Source: Orthonyx spaldingii
Taxonomy: Eukaryota > Chordata > Aves > Passeriformes > Orthonychidae
NCBI GenBank assembly: GCA_013397795.1
Contig: VZTJ01005968.1
Coordinates: forward strand, 1-64,000
Direction: 5' to 3'
Length of the DNA stretch: 64,000 nucleotides
The notes under the pieces were generated by a model that saw only the letters and a program-made list of their open reading frames with translations, did no database searches and was not told the DNA's origin. A program made the translations under genes and the position numbers. Below are positions 22,173-34,500 of the stretch, one piece after another. Numbering within the stretch: the stretch's first letter is position 1; the number at the start of each line of letters is the position of its first letter.

Positions 22173-25100
22173 ATATTTACCATGAGCAACCATAACACCT
22201 ATTTGAAACTCATCCACTGAAAGTTCCAAAATACATTTTTTAATATAACTGACATCTCTTTCTGCAAGAGTTTCTTCCAGGAAAGTAACACCCTCTCCGT
22301 TTTTAGCATTGATGGCAGATAAATAAAAATGTTGTTGCCAAGGACTTTATTGCAAAATTAAATGTCCTGGGAAATGTATTTAATTTGCTGTTTTCCCTAA
22401 TACTATGCCAAGCTCTCCTTTCAGGTACACCCATGTAAACCTACCCTGACTTGAGGTTTTACTGGAAGGCTGGGTTTCCTTACTTTCTGTTGCACATATA
22501 TTGAAACTAAAGAAACCTATGAGCTCATGGACAAATTGAGAGAGCACTTAGATACTTCTTTCCCCTTTCTTCCCCTTCTTGGCTGAAATTCTGAAATATG
22601 AACATGGGATGAAAAGGCAGAATTCAGAATTTGAGCCCGCTTCATGCATCCCACATTTATCTGCTCATTTTTTTCCATGAAAGCAGCCAGCCGCTTGTGA
22701 CACCAAGATCCTCTGACTCCTTTGGATAGACAATAAATAATTAGGATATGAAATACATAAACCTATAATAAAGGCACATTCATGTTCTGTGGGTCAACTG
22801 ATAGGGCTGGTCACCAAATTCATTGCAAGCAGCTGCAACCTGCCCATGGTGAGACAGTCTGGGGACAAATGGATTTGGCTCCAGTGCTCAAGTAAATACA
22901 ACATAAATCCATGGTGTGCACTGAAATATCAAGTTTCAACTTTATTTTTGCCCAGGTATGAAATAACCGTAACTATGTGAAACTCTGACCTCCTGTGCAT
23001 GTGTGGTGTTGATAACTCCCAGGCTGTGCAACCCAGGATCACTCTAGAGGTATTTGGGGGCAAGAAGTGAGGATATGGAGCCTACCAGACCTGCAGGTGC
23101 TGGAACTGCTTCTGAAACTCCAAGTCCAACAGCTCACAGGCATTTCATGGCTGGTTCTCAACCACAGTTCTTTATGGCACGGGGTCAGCACTTCCAAGGG
23201 CTGTGGTTCTGCTGGCAGAGACTCCCCACAATCCCCTCGGAGCTCCTGAAAAACCAAGCGTTATAAAAATGGTTTCCACCTCCCAAATTCTATGGAAAAA
23301 TATGAAAATAGGAAGATTTTGGTGGGGAGTGTCTCTGCTCACCCAGGATGGCTGTGGAGGGGTAGGTGCTGGTGCAGCCCCGCTGCCGGCAGCCCCAACC
23401 CCGCTCTGGCAGGACTCCCTGCCATGAAAGCACCATTCATCTCCCCATGATGGACACTTTAGAGCAGCCTTTCTCAACTGTTTAAAGTTGAAAGAGCATC
23501 CAACCCTTTTGAAGAAAACCTACAGATCACCTTGGGAAGTGTCACCACAACTGCTTGCCTCGGCAAGCCAGGGCCAAAGCGCTGTGTGCTCACTGCTTGC
23601 CTCTGCTCCCTGTTCAGCTTTTTGTACTCCTCAGAGCACCTAGGAATGTGTGGGCACCCCAAACGGTGGTGCAGGTCACTTCTCGACATCACATGGCTCA
23701 CCTGTGGCCCCAGGACCATGAGGAAATAAAAGTAGGCTGCAGTATTGAAAAAATTATGTATGTCCACATCTATACCTAACGCAATCTTAGCCGTAACAGA
23801 TTTGATTCCTCACCTCTTTGCAGCACGTACAGAGTGGTTTGCACTTGGAAAAATCAGAACAAACTCGACATTAATGCTGCCTCTCTGACAAGGTAGTTTT
23901 ATATACTCAATTACCACCGCATTATCTTTCATCTCGACTGTGTGTGAAAACAGTAAGAACCAAATATATTTCACTTAGGGTTCCTTCATTCCAAAGACTT
24001 TGCTTTTGTCTTCCTTTACCCTATGCACTGACAGCAAACTTCATGAATTAACTGGCTCGTGGTATAACTCATGCATGGAAATCCAATATAACCTCTTGGC
24101 TATGAGCAGCAACACTTCGCTTATCGTACACTAAAAGAATTTTTACTAGCTAATTAAGATTTGTTTGCTTAATTTTTTTCAGGCGGTTGGGGATGTTGCT
24201 CCTCTGTCATTTGGCTGGGAAAATCGTGATGTATACACTGTATAAAAGTGCCAAAACAAGAAATGTGTAGACTGCAGCGTCTCTGGTAGTAAATCTTTTT
24301 TGTAATCCTAACTTCATATTTCCATTGAATTGTTCCTCTCGAGCTGTGCAGACAGTTGAAGTATTTGAGTGTAGTCACATATGCTTTGGTGCTGCTAACA
24401 GCCCTAAAGTTGGTAATCCTGAGGCACAAACGGGGCCAGGGATGCTGGTGGCACTCCTCGGGCTGCAAAATATTACAGCACACCTTATATAGTGCTTGCT
24501 TTCGAAATTTCCTTTGCACTTTGTTTACTATATATTCCAATAGTGTAATATTAAACAAAAACAGTGTGTCCTGTGCCAGAATGATTGATTACTACACCGT
24601 GGCAAGGTCACCTCCTAGGAACAGGCTGAGTGCAGTAAGGGCTGTCTGACTCATACAGTTAACACTATATCCGCATTGTATGAATGTCACCAGCAATCCA
24701 GTGATTTATTGCTTGGAAGGCTCTGTTCAATTTTTTCTGCCTGACCAAATTGCACATTTTCTAGAAAAAGAAGCAAAAATATTTCAGCACATGGATTACC
24801 CCAAGTCCTCATTTCTCCCACTAGGTTCAACGAGTCTTTTCAAAGATGCTGATCATCAAACCCTCATATTTTTCACTTTTTTTCCACCCCTTTCTGCCAG
24901 ATATTTGGCAAAAATGATTATTGCACTAATGAAAAGGTGCAGCAGAAGACTGAGGGGTTTTTAATCAGATTTTGGTAACATCTGTGGGCCAGGAATAAGG
25001 GCAGCTGTATGTTCTGTTTCTTAATTTTAGTAAGATTTACTCTGGGTATAAAATGTTAGCCTCAGGCAAAATTTAACTGGCTTAAAAGAAAAGAAATGAT

Positions 25101-27566
25101 AGTCTTACAGAAACTACCCAACTCAAACTGTTTGAAAACAGTGACTGAGATTAATCCCTCTCGCTCTAAGAAATTCCTACTTTCTGACAAAGAAGATACA
25201 ATTATAGATTGAGAGAAATGACTTTCAAAATTAACATTCCAGCAGACCCCAACATAATAGATACATTCATTCCTCGTGTATCTGCATGGAAATCAAAGGA
25301 GATACATCATGTTTGAATCCGGGCTTTTATTTTTAGAACACGCAGCACATTTGCAGCGTGCAGCTCCAAGCACAGAGGGAGAGAGGGGACAGCCCCACAC
25401 CCAGCCAGGGAACCACACTGAGGTCCAGCTGCTGGGGATCTCTGCACAACCAGGGCCAACAAAAGAGGATGGGTTTGGGAAGGTGTTTGGGTGCCTGGAA
25501 ATCGAGGTAGGTGCCGTAGAGGTGAGTGTTGTGGCATTTTCAAAAATCACCTTTTTTTCTGCAGGCATCTGTGTCTCATCTGCGTCTTTAGGTGTTCGGT
25601 CCATACCTTTAAAAGCTATTCTTAGTTTCTCCTTCCGTCTCATGCCACCCTATCGTTAGACTTCTCAGGGAAAAAAAAAACCCAAATCAACAGGAAATTT
25701 GGGCTTAATATAACCCTTTATCTCAAAGAACAATAAAAGCTGGCTGGGTGATGTATCTTAACAAATGCTACATAATGCATCAATTAATGCTGCATTTATC
25801 AAACTGCATCTGACCCCAGAACTGGGATAGATCAGCTCTCCTGAACCCCTTACAATTACTCTGCTTTTTCTATTATGACAATAAGTGTAACTGTGCAATG
25901 AAACTCCCATTAACTACCTGCCCCTCAAAGTGCTCTCTGAGCATCATCTCAGAGCCCACAATTTTGGAAGCAACAACTGGAACCATCTTGAGATATTAAA
26001 GGCTCTTCCTCTGCTCTTGTTTATACCTGTGAGCCAATTAAGTATTTTCATTTTAAACGGGAAAGAAAATTAATCTGGGGTGAAAGAGCATGAGAATCTA
26101 AGCTTGTAACTTTAATCTGTTAAACCCAAAAGTGTTGCAGCTCAGCAAGGATGAGTTCATTGATTCAGCTCAGTCGAGTGAACAAACGGAAGGAAGTGAA
26201 ATGAAACAAAGCCAAAGCCAGCTGGTGCAGCCCAGCACACCCCGAACACCCCAGCAGAGGGTGGGGCAGGGAGCCCCGACACCCCAGCGCCGCCAGGAGC
26301 TGATCCCGCGGCAGCTCCATCACCCCTGCACCTGACTGGGGTCATACTTCATCTCCTAATTGATACCTGCCATTGCCTCATAACTAACGATGACTAATGG
26401 TAATACCCAGAAAGACAAATAAAAGCTAATGCAAACCCGGGCCGTGGTGCGGTTCCCTTTGGAAAGCTCCCGGGCCATTAAGAAGCAATTGGAAGTGGAG
26501 ATTGATGTGCCCTGGGGGTTGCTCCCAGGGATGCGGCGCATCTCCAAAGCCCCGGGGCTCCGGAGGGGGCCGCGATCCCAGCCCTTCCCAGCTGTGCCAG
26601 CGTGGCCAGGCCACCACTCCTCGGAAAACACAGCCTGGACACCCACCCACTCGAGGAAGGCGGCATCTCGCAGCCACAGCACCTTATTTTCACTGTTTTC
26701 CGTGGTTTTTCTTATTTATCCGCTACGCACTGTGCAGCAGTGTGACTCCCTGGATGGAAAGTACCAAGGAATTTAATTCCCAAGCACTGTGGACAGACAG
26801 TGACAATAAACTCATCTCCTTTTCAACAGGTAGCACCTTGCACACACAACACCAGACTGGGATTACAACAATGCAATATCTTGATCAAACATGCTGATTT
26901 TTCAGGAGAGCCATCTGTAGCATTTTGGAAAAGTTATGCTCTTTTGATTACAAAGTTTATGTCACCCAGTGCAATTTTAATGTAATGAAACATTAAACTG
27001 GACCTCGTGCTTGATGTAAGATAAAATTATTCATTGAATATTAGACCACTAGGCCACCTACTGTTCTTTTACAAATGGTTGAACTATCACGGGGTTACAG
27101 AACTTAACATGTAAATTGCAGCAGAAGTTATAATTTCTGTTGCAAATCCCAAAAGACTGTCATTTAAGTCAAATATATGAGTGAAATTTTGCCTCTGTGC
27201 CATAATAATGCAGGGAAAATGACCAAAACCTGAACACTTTTAGAGTAATTATGAACCCAATAATAATGCATTTGTAGTTATTTAATCAAGGGGCTTAAAA
27301 TTATTAATAGCAAGTTCTTCTTATAAAAATGGAGTTTTAGACACTGACGTTTAATTTTAGGGATAGCAATACTTGATCTAGGCCATTAGTGAGATCTTTT
27401 GTAAAGCCAAGCAGCCTGTGCCTTTCAGAGCCACTCCTGCTCATCTCTGAGTTCATTACTCTCAAATAAGAGAGAGCAGCTTTGTAAAATAATCTTTCTT
27501 AAAGTGAATTTAATATTTATCTGCACACTGAAAATCTCGGGTAAGTTCTCTTAGATTAGAAAAATC

Positions 27567-27682
27567 GGGGATTGAAATCCCCACATCGAGCAGATTTGCA
27601 TGGATCCTGCTCGGAAGCCGGTTCAAATCCACTGGATCGCTTCCCTTCATCCCCAAAGCCTTCTGAGCGGGTGTATAAATAG
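27567..27682 (+). promoter_or_regulatory. Candidate core promoter: hairpins, POU octamer, TATA-like box
   Basis: In order: a perfect GGGGAT/ATCCCC hairpin (27567-27582), a perfect CGAGCAG/CTGCTCG hairpin (27587-27613) whose loop begins with a perfect ATTTGCAT octamer (27594-27601), and a TATAAATA box at 27674-27681. Initiation would be expected near 27704-27710 on the plus strand. No coding sequence is visible downstream, so if active it would more likely drive a non-coding transcript. TATA-like words arise often by chance in AT-rich DNA. Confidence 0.2.
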
Positions 27683-28609
27683 GAGAGGGCAGTTGCAGGG
27701 AAATTATTCGCAGTGCCTGAGCTGCCTCCCAGCCGCTGCCGAAGAGGAATCTGAGCAGTGACTGTGCATCACCCTGAATCTGTAATAATAGCACCTTTCC
27801 TGTCACTCTTTGTCCCTTCATTTTTAAACGTGATTGGGTCAGGAGCAGGCAATTTACATTTTTATATAATCTTTGCTCAGGTGATTCAGCCGCTCTGAGG
27901 TTTTAGCATTTTGTGTGCAGCTCCGGGTTTCACCTCCCCTCCCGGAGCATTTCCATATGCTGGGGGTCTGCCATCCTCGCAGCTGATACAGATCTATTTA
28001 GCTTCTCCCCCTTGCCATACCTGCAGCCTGTAGCAGGTTGTCAGGGAATGAATTTTCATTTTCTCCCCCGTGAGTCCATCACGTGGCTGTCACCAGAATT
28101 TGCTCTGTCTGAACTCCTCCATCCCCCTGATTTATGGCTGCTTGATGAGAGGTTGGAGGGCTCTCAGTGTAGCAATAATCTGCACCCTGGTCCAGCACCC
28201 ATCTGAAGTTAGGATTTCCGATCTAAATATTTAGTCCCCGCGGTACAGCAATCATTTACGAAATTATTAAATAACTTTTCGTCGGACCCAACACCTTTGG
28301 GATATTTTTCTAGGTCAATATTCATCAGGAGACCCCGAATGTAAAGGTTAAGTGCACATTTCCTCTGCCAAATAAGAATGAATTTCAAACCTGATTGATT
28401 CTGGTCATGGAAACCGTAAATACTTACTCCAAATGGTAGATAGGTTACTAAGTCCACTCATTTCCACATCTGATATCGATAATACTCTGCTTCCCCCTTA
28501 TCAGCCCCTCTCATATTTCACCGGCGCGAGCGGCGCGTGGGGAGCAGGCCGAGCCTGTCGGGGCCGGCTGATGGCCCCTGCCTTCCCCTGCGCCATTCTT
28601 CAGTGGTCC

Positions 28610-28846
28610 TTGAATCTTTCACCCCTGTCACTCCTCTTTCATCATTATCTGAGGTGATCGGTCAGCCCTGTGCCACCACCTGTCTCTTCGATCCCATGCC
28701 AACAGTGCTCCGGAAAACTGTCACTCCCGAGCTCCTTCCATTTATAGTGAGTCTCATTAACACCTCTCTTCCCTCTGGCCATGTGCCACTACAATTTAAG
28801 ATGACTGTTGTTACTAAACACGCACAAAAAAATATGTTGAAATAGC
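28610..28846 (+). mobile_element. Ancient L2-type LINE, reverse transcriptase N-terminal fragment
   Basis: The plus-strand frame reads LSEVIGQPCATTCLFDPMPT then LLPFIVSLINTSLPSGHVPL, ending FKMTVVTK. This matches the L2-clade pattern of 'C.LDP.P' followed by 'LI..SL..G..P...K.A.V.P..K', a segment just upstream of the RT catalytic core. There is no poly(A) or target-site duplication visible and the frame dies at 28840. It is a decayed fragment, far older than the CR1s around it. Confidence 0.7.
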
Positions 28847-29495
28847 ATTAAGAGCCTGATTTAAATCTATTAAAGCCTGACAATTTGGAGTTAAAATCTC
28901 CCTCAGTGTCTGCTCGTGGTTAGGGGGGTGCATATATTTTGTTTTAATGTATTTATACCTGGGTAAATATCTAGGTATGCATGTATTCCCCCTCCCATGG
29001 CTTCCCTCAGCCTCAGCACCGCTCCTCGTCTGGGAACAAACGCGCTGCCGGCCCCCAGACACAAAGCCCGAGTAAAGAGGATTTATGCCGGGGACATAAA
29101 GGCGGCTGCGGGAAGGGAGAGGAGTGGGAAGGGAGAGGAGCCGTGGCGGAGGCTCCCAGGTCATCCCGGGGACTGTGGGATCCAGGGCAGCCCTGCCCCG
29201 GTGGCCCTGGTCCCCCAAAGAGCCAAACCTGCATTTCCATGTCAGCGTGGGAGCAGCCCTGGTCGAGGGGACAGGATTGACCCCACGTGTGGTGCTGCCT
29301 TCGCTTCCTTTACCTTGATTTTTCTGTCCACGAGCAAATGGGGATGATAATGCCTCAACAAAAACTGCAGTCCCAGAGTGCTTCCTGGGAATGACAACAT
29401 GAACTCATCCAAGCTACCCTTACAATAAAATGATTTTAAGCCTTTAGGCACCCAAAAATGCTTAAATGATTGAGCAGTATGCGGACTGTGGTCAA
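28847..29495. other. Intergenic DNA with GC-rich patch
   Basis: A GC-rich, GGGAGAGG-bearing patch lies at about 29030-29220; it produces overlapping long open frames on both strands (28981-29347 plus, 29013-29240 minus) with no domains. Confidence 0.5.
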
Positions 29496-29738
29496 TCTTT
29501 GCCATGGGGAGTTTGGGTTGGATCTCAGGGAAAGGTTCTTCCCCCAGAGGGTGCTGGGCACTGCCCAGGCTCCCCAGGGAATGGTCCCGGCCCCGAGGCT
29601 GCCAGAGCTCCAGGAGCGTTTGGACACCGCTCCAGGGATGCACAGGGGGGATTGTTGGGGGTCTGTGCAGGGACAGGGGCTGGACTGGATGATCCCTGTG
29701 GGTCCCTTCCAGCTCAGGATATTCTATGATCCATGAAT
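29496..29738 (+). mobile_element. CR1 LINE, 3' end of a J-like subfamily
   Basis: Contains 'gagtttgggttggatctca', 'gttcttcccccagagggtg', 'actgcccaggctccccagg', 'ccagagctccaggagcgtt', 'gggctggactggatgatcc' and 'gtcccttccagctcaggat', ending 'attctatgatccatga'. This is a distinct avian CR1 3' end class, GC-rich and well preserved. The J label is from memory and tentative. Confidence 0.9.
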
Positions 29739-30157
29739 GTTGAGCTGTGCAGGCACATGGTAAATATTGTGCCACACCATTTATGCAATTTCAATCCTTC
29801 CATGAGTTACAGGAGCTTTTAAGGACCTCAGATGGTTTTAACTGACAACTGCTTCCTTTGCAATGAGTTGGGATTTTCTCCTCCCCAACTCTCCAAAACC
29901 ATCCCTCATTTAGATGGCACAAATGAGAAAAGGGATTGTAAAATGAAATCGAAGGGGTTTGTCCCTCTTTGAGGACCAGGCCTGCACAAAAGCGTGTCAC
30001 AGACGCCCTGTGACCAGGGACAGGCAGGAACAGGCCTTTGCAGCTCCTGTGTCCTTTGCATGCTCCCATGTCCTGGCAGATGTTCTTGTAGATGGATATT
30101 CACTGCCGTCACCAGACCTCCCACTTTGAGGGAAAACTTTCCTCATGGAAAAGAATT
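29739..30157. other. Intergenic DNA, nothing recognised
   Basis: Spacer between two CR1 copies. No gene. Confidence 0.5.
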
Positions 30158-30336
30158 TAAAGCACTGCCCAGGACAGTGTTGGAGTCCCCATCCCTGCAG
30201 GGATTTCAAAGCCCTGTGGATGTGGCACTTGGGGACATGGGGCAGTGGTGGCCTTGGCAGTGCTGGGGATGGTTGGACTCGATGGTCTGAGAGGGCTTTT
30301 CCAACCTCAACAATTCTGGGATTCTGTGACACAACC
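30158..30336 (+). mobile_element. CR1 LINE, 3' end of the 'GTGGCACTTGGGGACATG' type
   Basis: Contains 'ggagtccccatccctgcag', 'gtggatgtggcacttgggg', 'ggttggactcgatggtctg', 'cttttccaacctcaacaat' and an ATTCTGGGATTCTGTG tail. Complete 3' end, 5' truncated. Confidence 0.95.
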
Positions 30337-31373
30337 ACAACTTCCCCAGGATGACCTGGTGCTTATGACCAAGCACCTGCCTAAGCCCTCACAAGGGACT
30401 AAAGGAGATTTCAAAGCTCACTGGTTTGTTCTGCCGAGAAAACGACATTCAGAAAGCTGAAATTCAGCAGGGTGGGTAGCAGGGGGCTGTCACCTACTCA
30501 CATGGGCCACGGGGCACCTGTGTGTGAGTTTGCACATCTGAACTATTCCAGTGCAATCACATTTTACAGGCAAAATAGCACTCACACAGTTTTAGCTGTT
30601 CTTTTTTAAAATGCAGCCTAAAATCCTGTGTAATTTTTAGGAAAACCCCATTTTAAAATCAAGCAATAGGAAGGACTTTAATATTTTTAAAGTCTCACTG
30701 CACTAAAAAGATTAAACATGTATAGCAACTTCCCAAATTAAAAATAAAACATAGCACTTTTAATTGGGTTGAGTTCAGACCAAAATCTCAGATGTGACCA
30801 CCCCAAACTCAAAGTGCAAGAACCTGTATTTAGAGCCAAAGCTTAATTTTGCTCCTTGTTTTCTTTTAATACTGAGCAAAGTTTTACTGTTGGAGACCCA
30901 AGCTTCAGTTAGGCTTAAACCATGAAGAAACGCTGCCTATACAGAGCTCCCTGCAAATTAAAGTCTCAGGGAGAGAAGGGCAAGGAGCACCAAAAGGCAA
31001 GGAGAAAACAATCTTCTGTTCCATTTTTTTTATCTTTTTAAACCTACCAAAATTTCCATATGGATTGAGATCCGGAATGCCAAGCCTGAGTGTGGATTGA
31101 ATTGTTTTTGCCAAGTTACACACTGTGGAAAAGAAATCATTGTGACAGAAGTACTTCTAGGAACTGCTGCATGGATGGGGCTGCTGGAACAGCATCCTCC
31201 AGGCTGGATTCTGCTTTTCCCAAGCTAAATTCCCAATTTTCAGCTGTTCCCTTCCTGTGCACAGTGTTTGCCTGGGTAAGGTTATATCTGGTGATGGTGC
31301 TGGTACATCTAACACCAACTCACTCTCAGTGTTCAGGATAAACCAGTGGCAGAAAGCATTTCCACAGGGCAGG
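30337..31373. other. Intergenic DNA, nothing recognised
   Basis: AT-rich spacer. No gene or element recognised. Confidence 0.5.
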
Positions 31374-31537
31374 TTTAGTTTAAATATTAGGAAGGAATTC
31401 TTGTTTGTGAGGGTGGGCAGGCCCTGGCACAGTGTGCCCAGAGAAGCTGTGGCTGCCCCTGGATCCCTGGCAGTGCCCAAGGCCAGGCTGGACACTGGGG
31501 TTTGGAGCAGCCTGGGACAGTGGGAGGTGTCCCTGCA
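31374..31537 (+). mobile_element. CR1 LINE fragment lacking its 3' end
   Basis: From 'ttagtttaaatattaggaa' through 'gtgagggtgggcaggccct', 'ggctgcccctggatccctg', 'caaggccaggctggacact' and 'agtgggaggtgtccctgca'. Homology stops just before the CCATGGCAGGG box. Loss of the 3' end is unusual for CR1, which normally loses its 5' end, and points to a later deletion. Confidence 0.93.
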
Positions 31538-34500
31538 CTTGCACAGCCCTGCAGAAATCATTACCTGACATCAGTGGTGTCTCCTCACAGAGCCCTCACA
31601 GCATCACATGTTTTGCAGATTCTTGTGTGCTATCAATGTCAGGAATGGTATTTCTGGCCCTGAAGTTTGCTTGGAACATTATTGATCATGCCATCTTGCT
31701 CTGTGACCTGGAACGTGTCTGTCAACAGTGCTTCTTAGTCTTACAATGTCCAAAGTGGCAAAGGAAAGTTACTGTCATGAGCTTGGGGACAAGTCCTCAC
31801 TGCCAGTACCAGTAGGTACAAATAACACCCAAAGGCAAGACAGAATATAGGTATTTTTGTCACACTTTTTTTTTCCATATACATAAAAACTTGTTAAAAC
31901 AAGAATTGTAAGGACAAATCTTCAGCAAGGAAGGGACTGCAACAGGATTTGAAGATGGTAATTTAAATTATGCATTTCTGGTGCACAGAGTTAATTTTTT
32001 AACCAAGTTTTCAAATTGCTTCTAATTACATAATTCATGTTTTATGTGTCTCTCGATCCAGAATGAGTTTGAAGCACTGGCCTTGCATCTCCTAATCCAA
32101 AGCCTCACCTAAAATCTGTCCTTAGAGAGGCTGTAGATATATTTTAAAAAGAAAACAAAATCCTTGTTTTCAGTCTCTGGCTAAAACATCAGCAGATGAT
32201 TATCACATGCCAAGAGTGAGTTGTTCTTAAACACAAATGAACACAGGGAGGATGGCAAATCCCAGTGCTCCCAGGAGCATTCTTGCTTCTCAGTGCTCCG
32301 AGACTAAACAAGGCTTAGGTGAAGGTACCTCCCTGCCCCTACAGCCTCACAGGTTTTAAACAAAAACAAAAGAAAAAGGTTATGTTTGGCTGAAAATCAT
32401 CTGCTATCACAGGTCAAGGGGTTTGGTGTCTCTGGGCATCCAGATCTGGACAGTGCCTCTTCTTTAGCTGTAGGGGTTGCTCCCATCCAGTCAGAATAAT
32501 GAATCACAGTTAATTCCTATCATTAAATGGGTTAAAAAGACTTTTTATCCACAAGTGCAGAGAAGGGAATTTTCCAGTAAGCATTTATTTGATGCGCAGT
32601 GTAATAAGTTTTAAGTTCAACTCTACTAAAAATAATCATCAGTAATAGCAGCAAACAATAACAATATTTCCAGCAAGATCCTACTTCCCTGACAAAAAAT
32701 TCTTATGCTGACCACAGCTCACCTATGGATCACGAATTTCTTGGGAATTGGGTACAGGAGAGTTTTGTAGACCCATGTGCAAGTCATGTTCACCACACCA
32801 AGACCCGAAAGAAAGTCATAAGTTTTTCCTTTTTCTCTTATATTCTCTCCAAATCAGATAATAAAAAACATACCCAGAGTCTGGATTGTTGCACTTCACC
32901 ACTGTCCATCTCAGTCCAACATTCCTGGGGTCTCCATCTAGCTGTGCCTGGAGACCAGGATTCCAGGAGGCATTTGGGGACTTCAGGATTAGGGAAAAAA
33001 AGAAAAGAAAATGCAGACATGAGATTTAACTGGAAATTTAGAATACAGGAAGCCCCTAATGGCAGTGAAACATCACCCAAAGGTGTCTGAGGGTGCCAGG
33101 CTCACCAGGGGTTGGAGGACGAGCAGCCTTTCATCCTTCATTTGGCCTTGCCTGCATTTTCCACCCAAATTTCTGCTCCAAACTCATTTGTTCATGCCTG
33201 CAAAGAAGCCTCTGACCTGCTGATTTGTTTATTTTAGTTGTTGATTTGCCCATCTGCTGATGTTGGTTTTGTCATTTGTTTACTTCAAGTTAATGTTTCT
33301 TTGATTTTATTGTGGAGCACTATGAGGTCCTAAATGATATGGGCATGTATAAAAATAAATGATGGTTATTTATCATTATCATTATTGCACTTGGCCAGGC
33401 CTTTATCTCACTAAAGATACCGCTGTCTTCAGAGGCCTCTGAGATTTTGCTTTTAATCTTGGGGGGATTTCTAATTTCTAGGATATATCCCTAATAATGA
33501 GCTGCCTAGGAAAACTGTGATCTTAATTTTCCTGAGCATCTGATGAGACACATTAATGGTGACAGGTAAAAACAATCCAACACCCAAAATCCCACTTTCC
33601 AACACAGCATTGCGCCCTCTTAACCATTTTAATTATTGGTATAAAAAGCAAAGAGCAAATACTCACGAAATTTGTGAAATTCAAGCTGTCCCCAACTACA
33701 GTGGGAAATAACAGCGTGGGTTAAAGAGGAGGGAATGCAGTAAGTAAAGTACTTGCCTGGCACAGGGAAATGGAAGAAGGTTAACCAAGTTAATCTTCCC
33801 CTATTTCCTCCCCTCCTCGCTCAAGGCCTCCAGGCTGAACCGTCATTAGGAACCATATAATTGACTCATCCACAGGATTTCCTTTTTGTGTTCTGAATTA
33901 TGGCAGATTTTCCATATTCTTTTTTTTTTTTTTTCATTTCTTTCTTTTACTTTTTTTAATTTTAAACATTGGAAGCCCTTAGCCAGCAGGAATCCTTTAT
34001 CCACAGGTAGAAAATTTGTCCTATTAGTGAAGAACACAGCCCCATTTCTAATTCAGGGCACCACGTATTCCCCAGCACCATTAAAATCTGCTGATTAACC
34101 AATGGACCAATGGATCTCCGTGTGCTATACAGCTGTCACATCAGATGTTTGCTCTGCCACAATTGGTGTGTAATTTTGCTGGGTTTAAGTGCAGAAGAGG
34201 GGAATTTCCTTGTGATGGTACAAATAATTCATCACGGGCTATGGCTCAAGATTGTTATGAGGGAAAGAAATATCTCACAGTTATACTGTAGTTCATCCTA
34301 CACCTGACAAGAGAGTGTTTGGCACATATAGTGGAAGCTTGATAAAATGTTTTAAAATCAGACACCGGGAAAGAATTGCAAAAGAAATTCTTCTTCAAAA
34401 ATCATTTGGTGCTGAATTATTTCTTTTTTACTTGAAAGCCCTGTTAATACACAGAAAGCATAGCAGGGCTGCTATTAAATGTGGGCAAAACCCCAGCATA

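Larger units (their letters stand above)
20356..28609. other. Long repeat-poor intergenic block
   Basis: About 8.3 kb with no recognised mobile element. CpG-richer patches lie at about 21440-21640, 26230-26310, 26440-26600 and 28520-28590. It contains the right arm of the inverted pair (22086-22172), a tandem of two small hairpins with an octamer and a TATA-like site (27567-27682), and many short open frames without domains. AT-rich homeodomain-type words are common from 26900 to 27500. A cis-regulatory role is plausible but unproven. Confidence 0.5.

Noticed and set aside
23464..23520. Possible hAT-type transposon end (CAGCCTTTCTCAACTG)
   Set aside because: Only one end resembles a hAT terminal sequence. 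I could not find a matching inverted end or an 8-bp target duplication.
27587..27660. Possible tRNA gene (GGTTCAAATCC B-box-like word at 27620-27630)
   Set aside because: No A box at the right distance and no acceptor or anticodon stem could be paired.
29242..29775. 177-codon minus-strand open frame
   Set aside because: It is largely antisense to the CR1 at 29496-29738 and the GC-rich DNA beside it.
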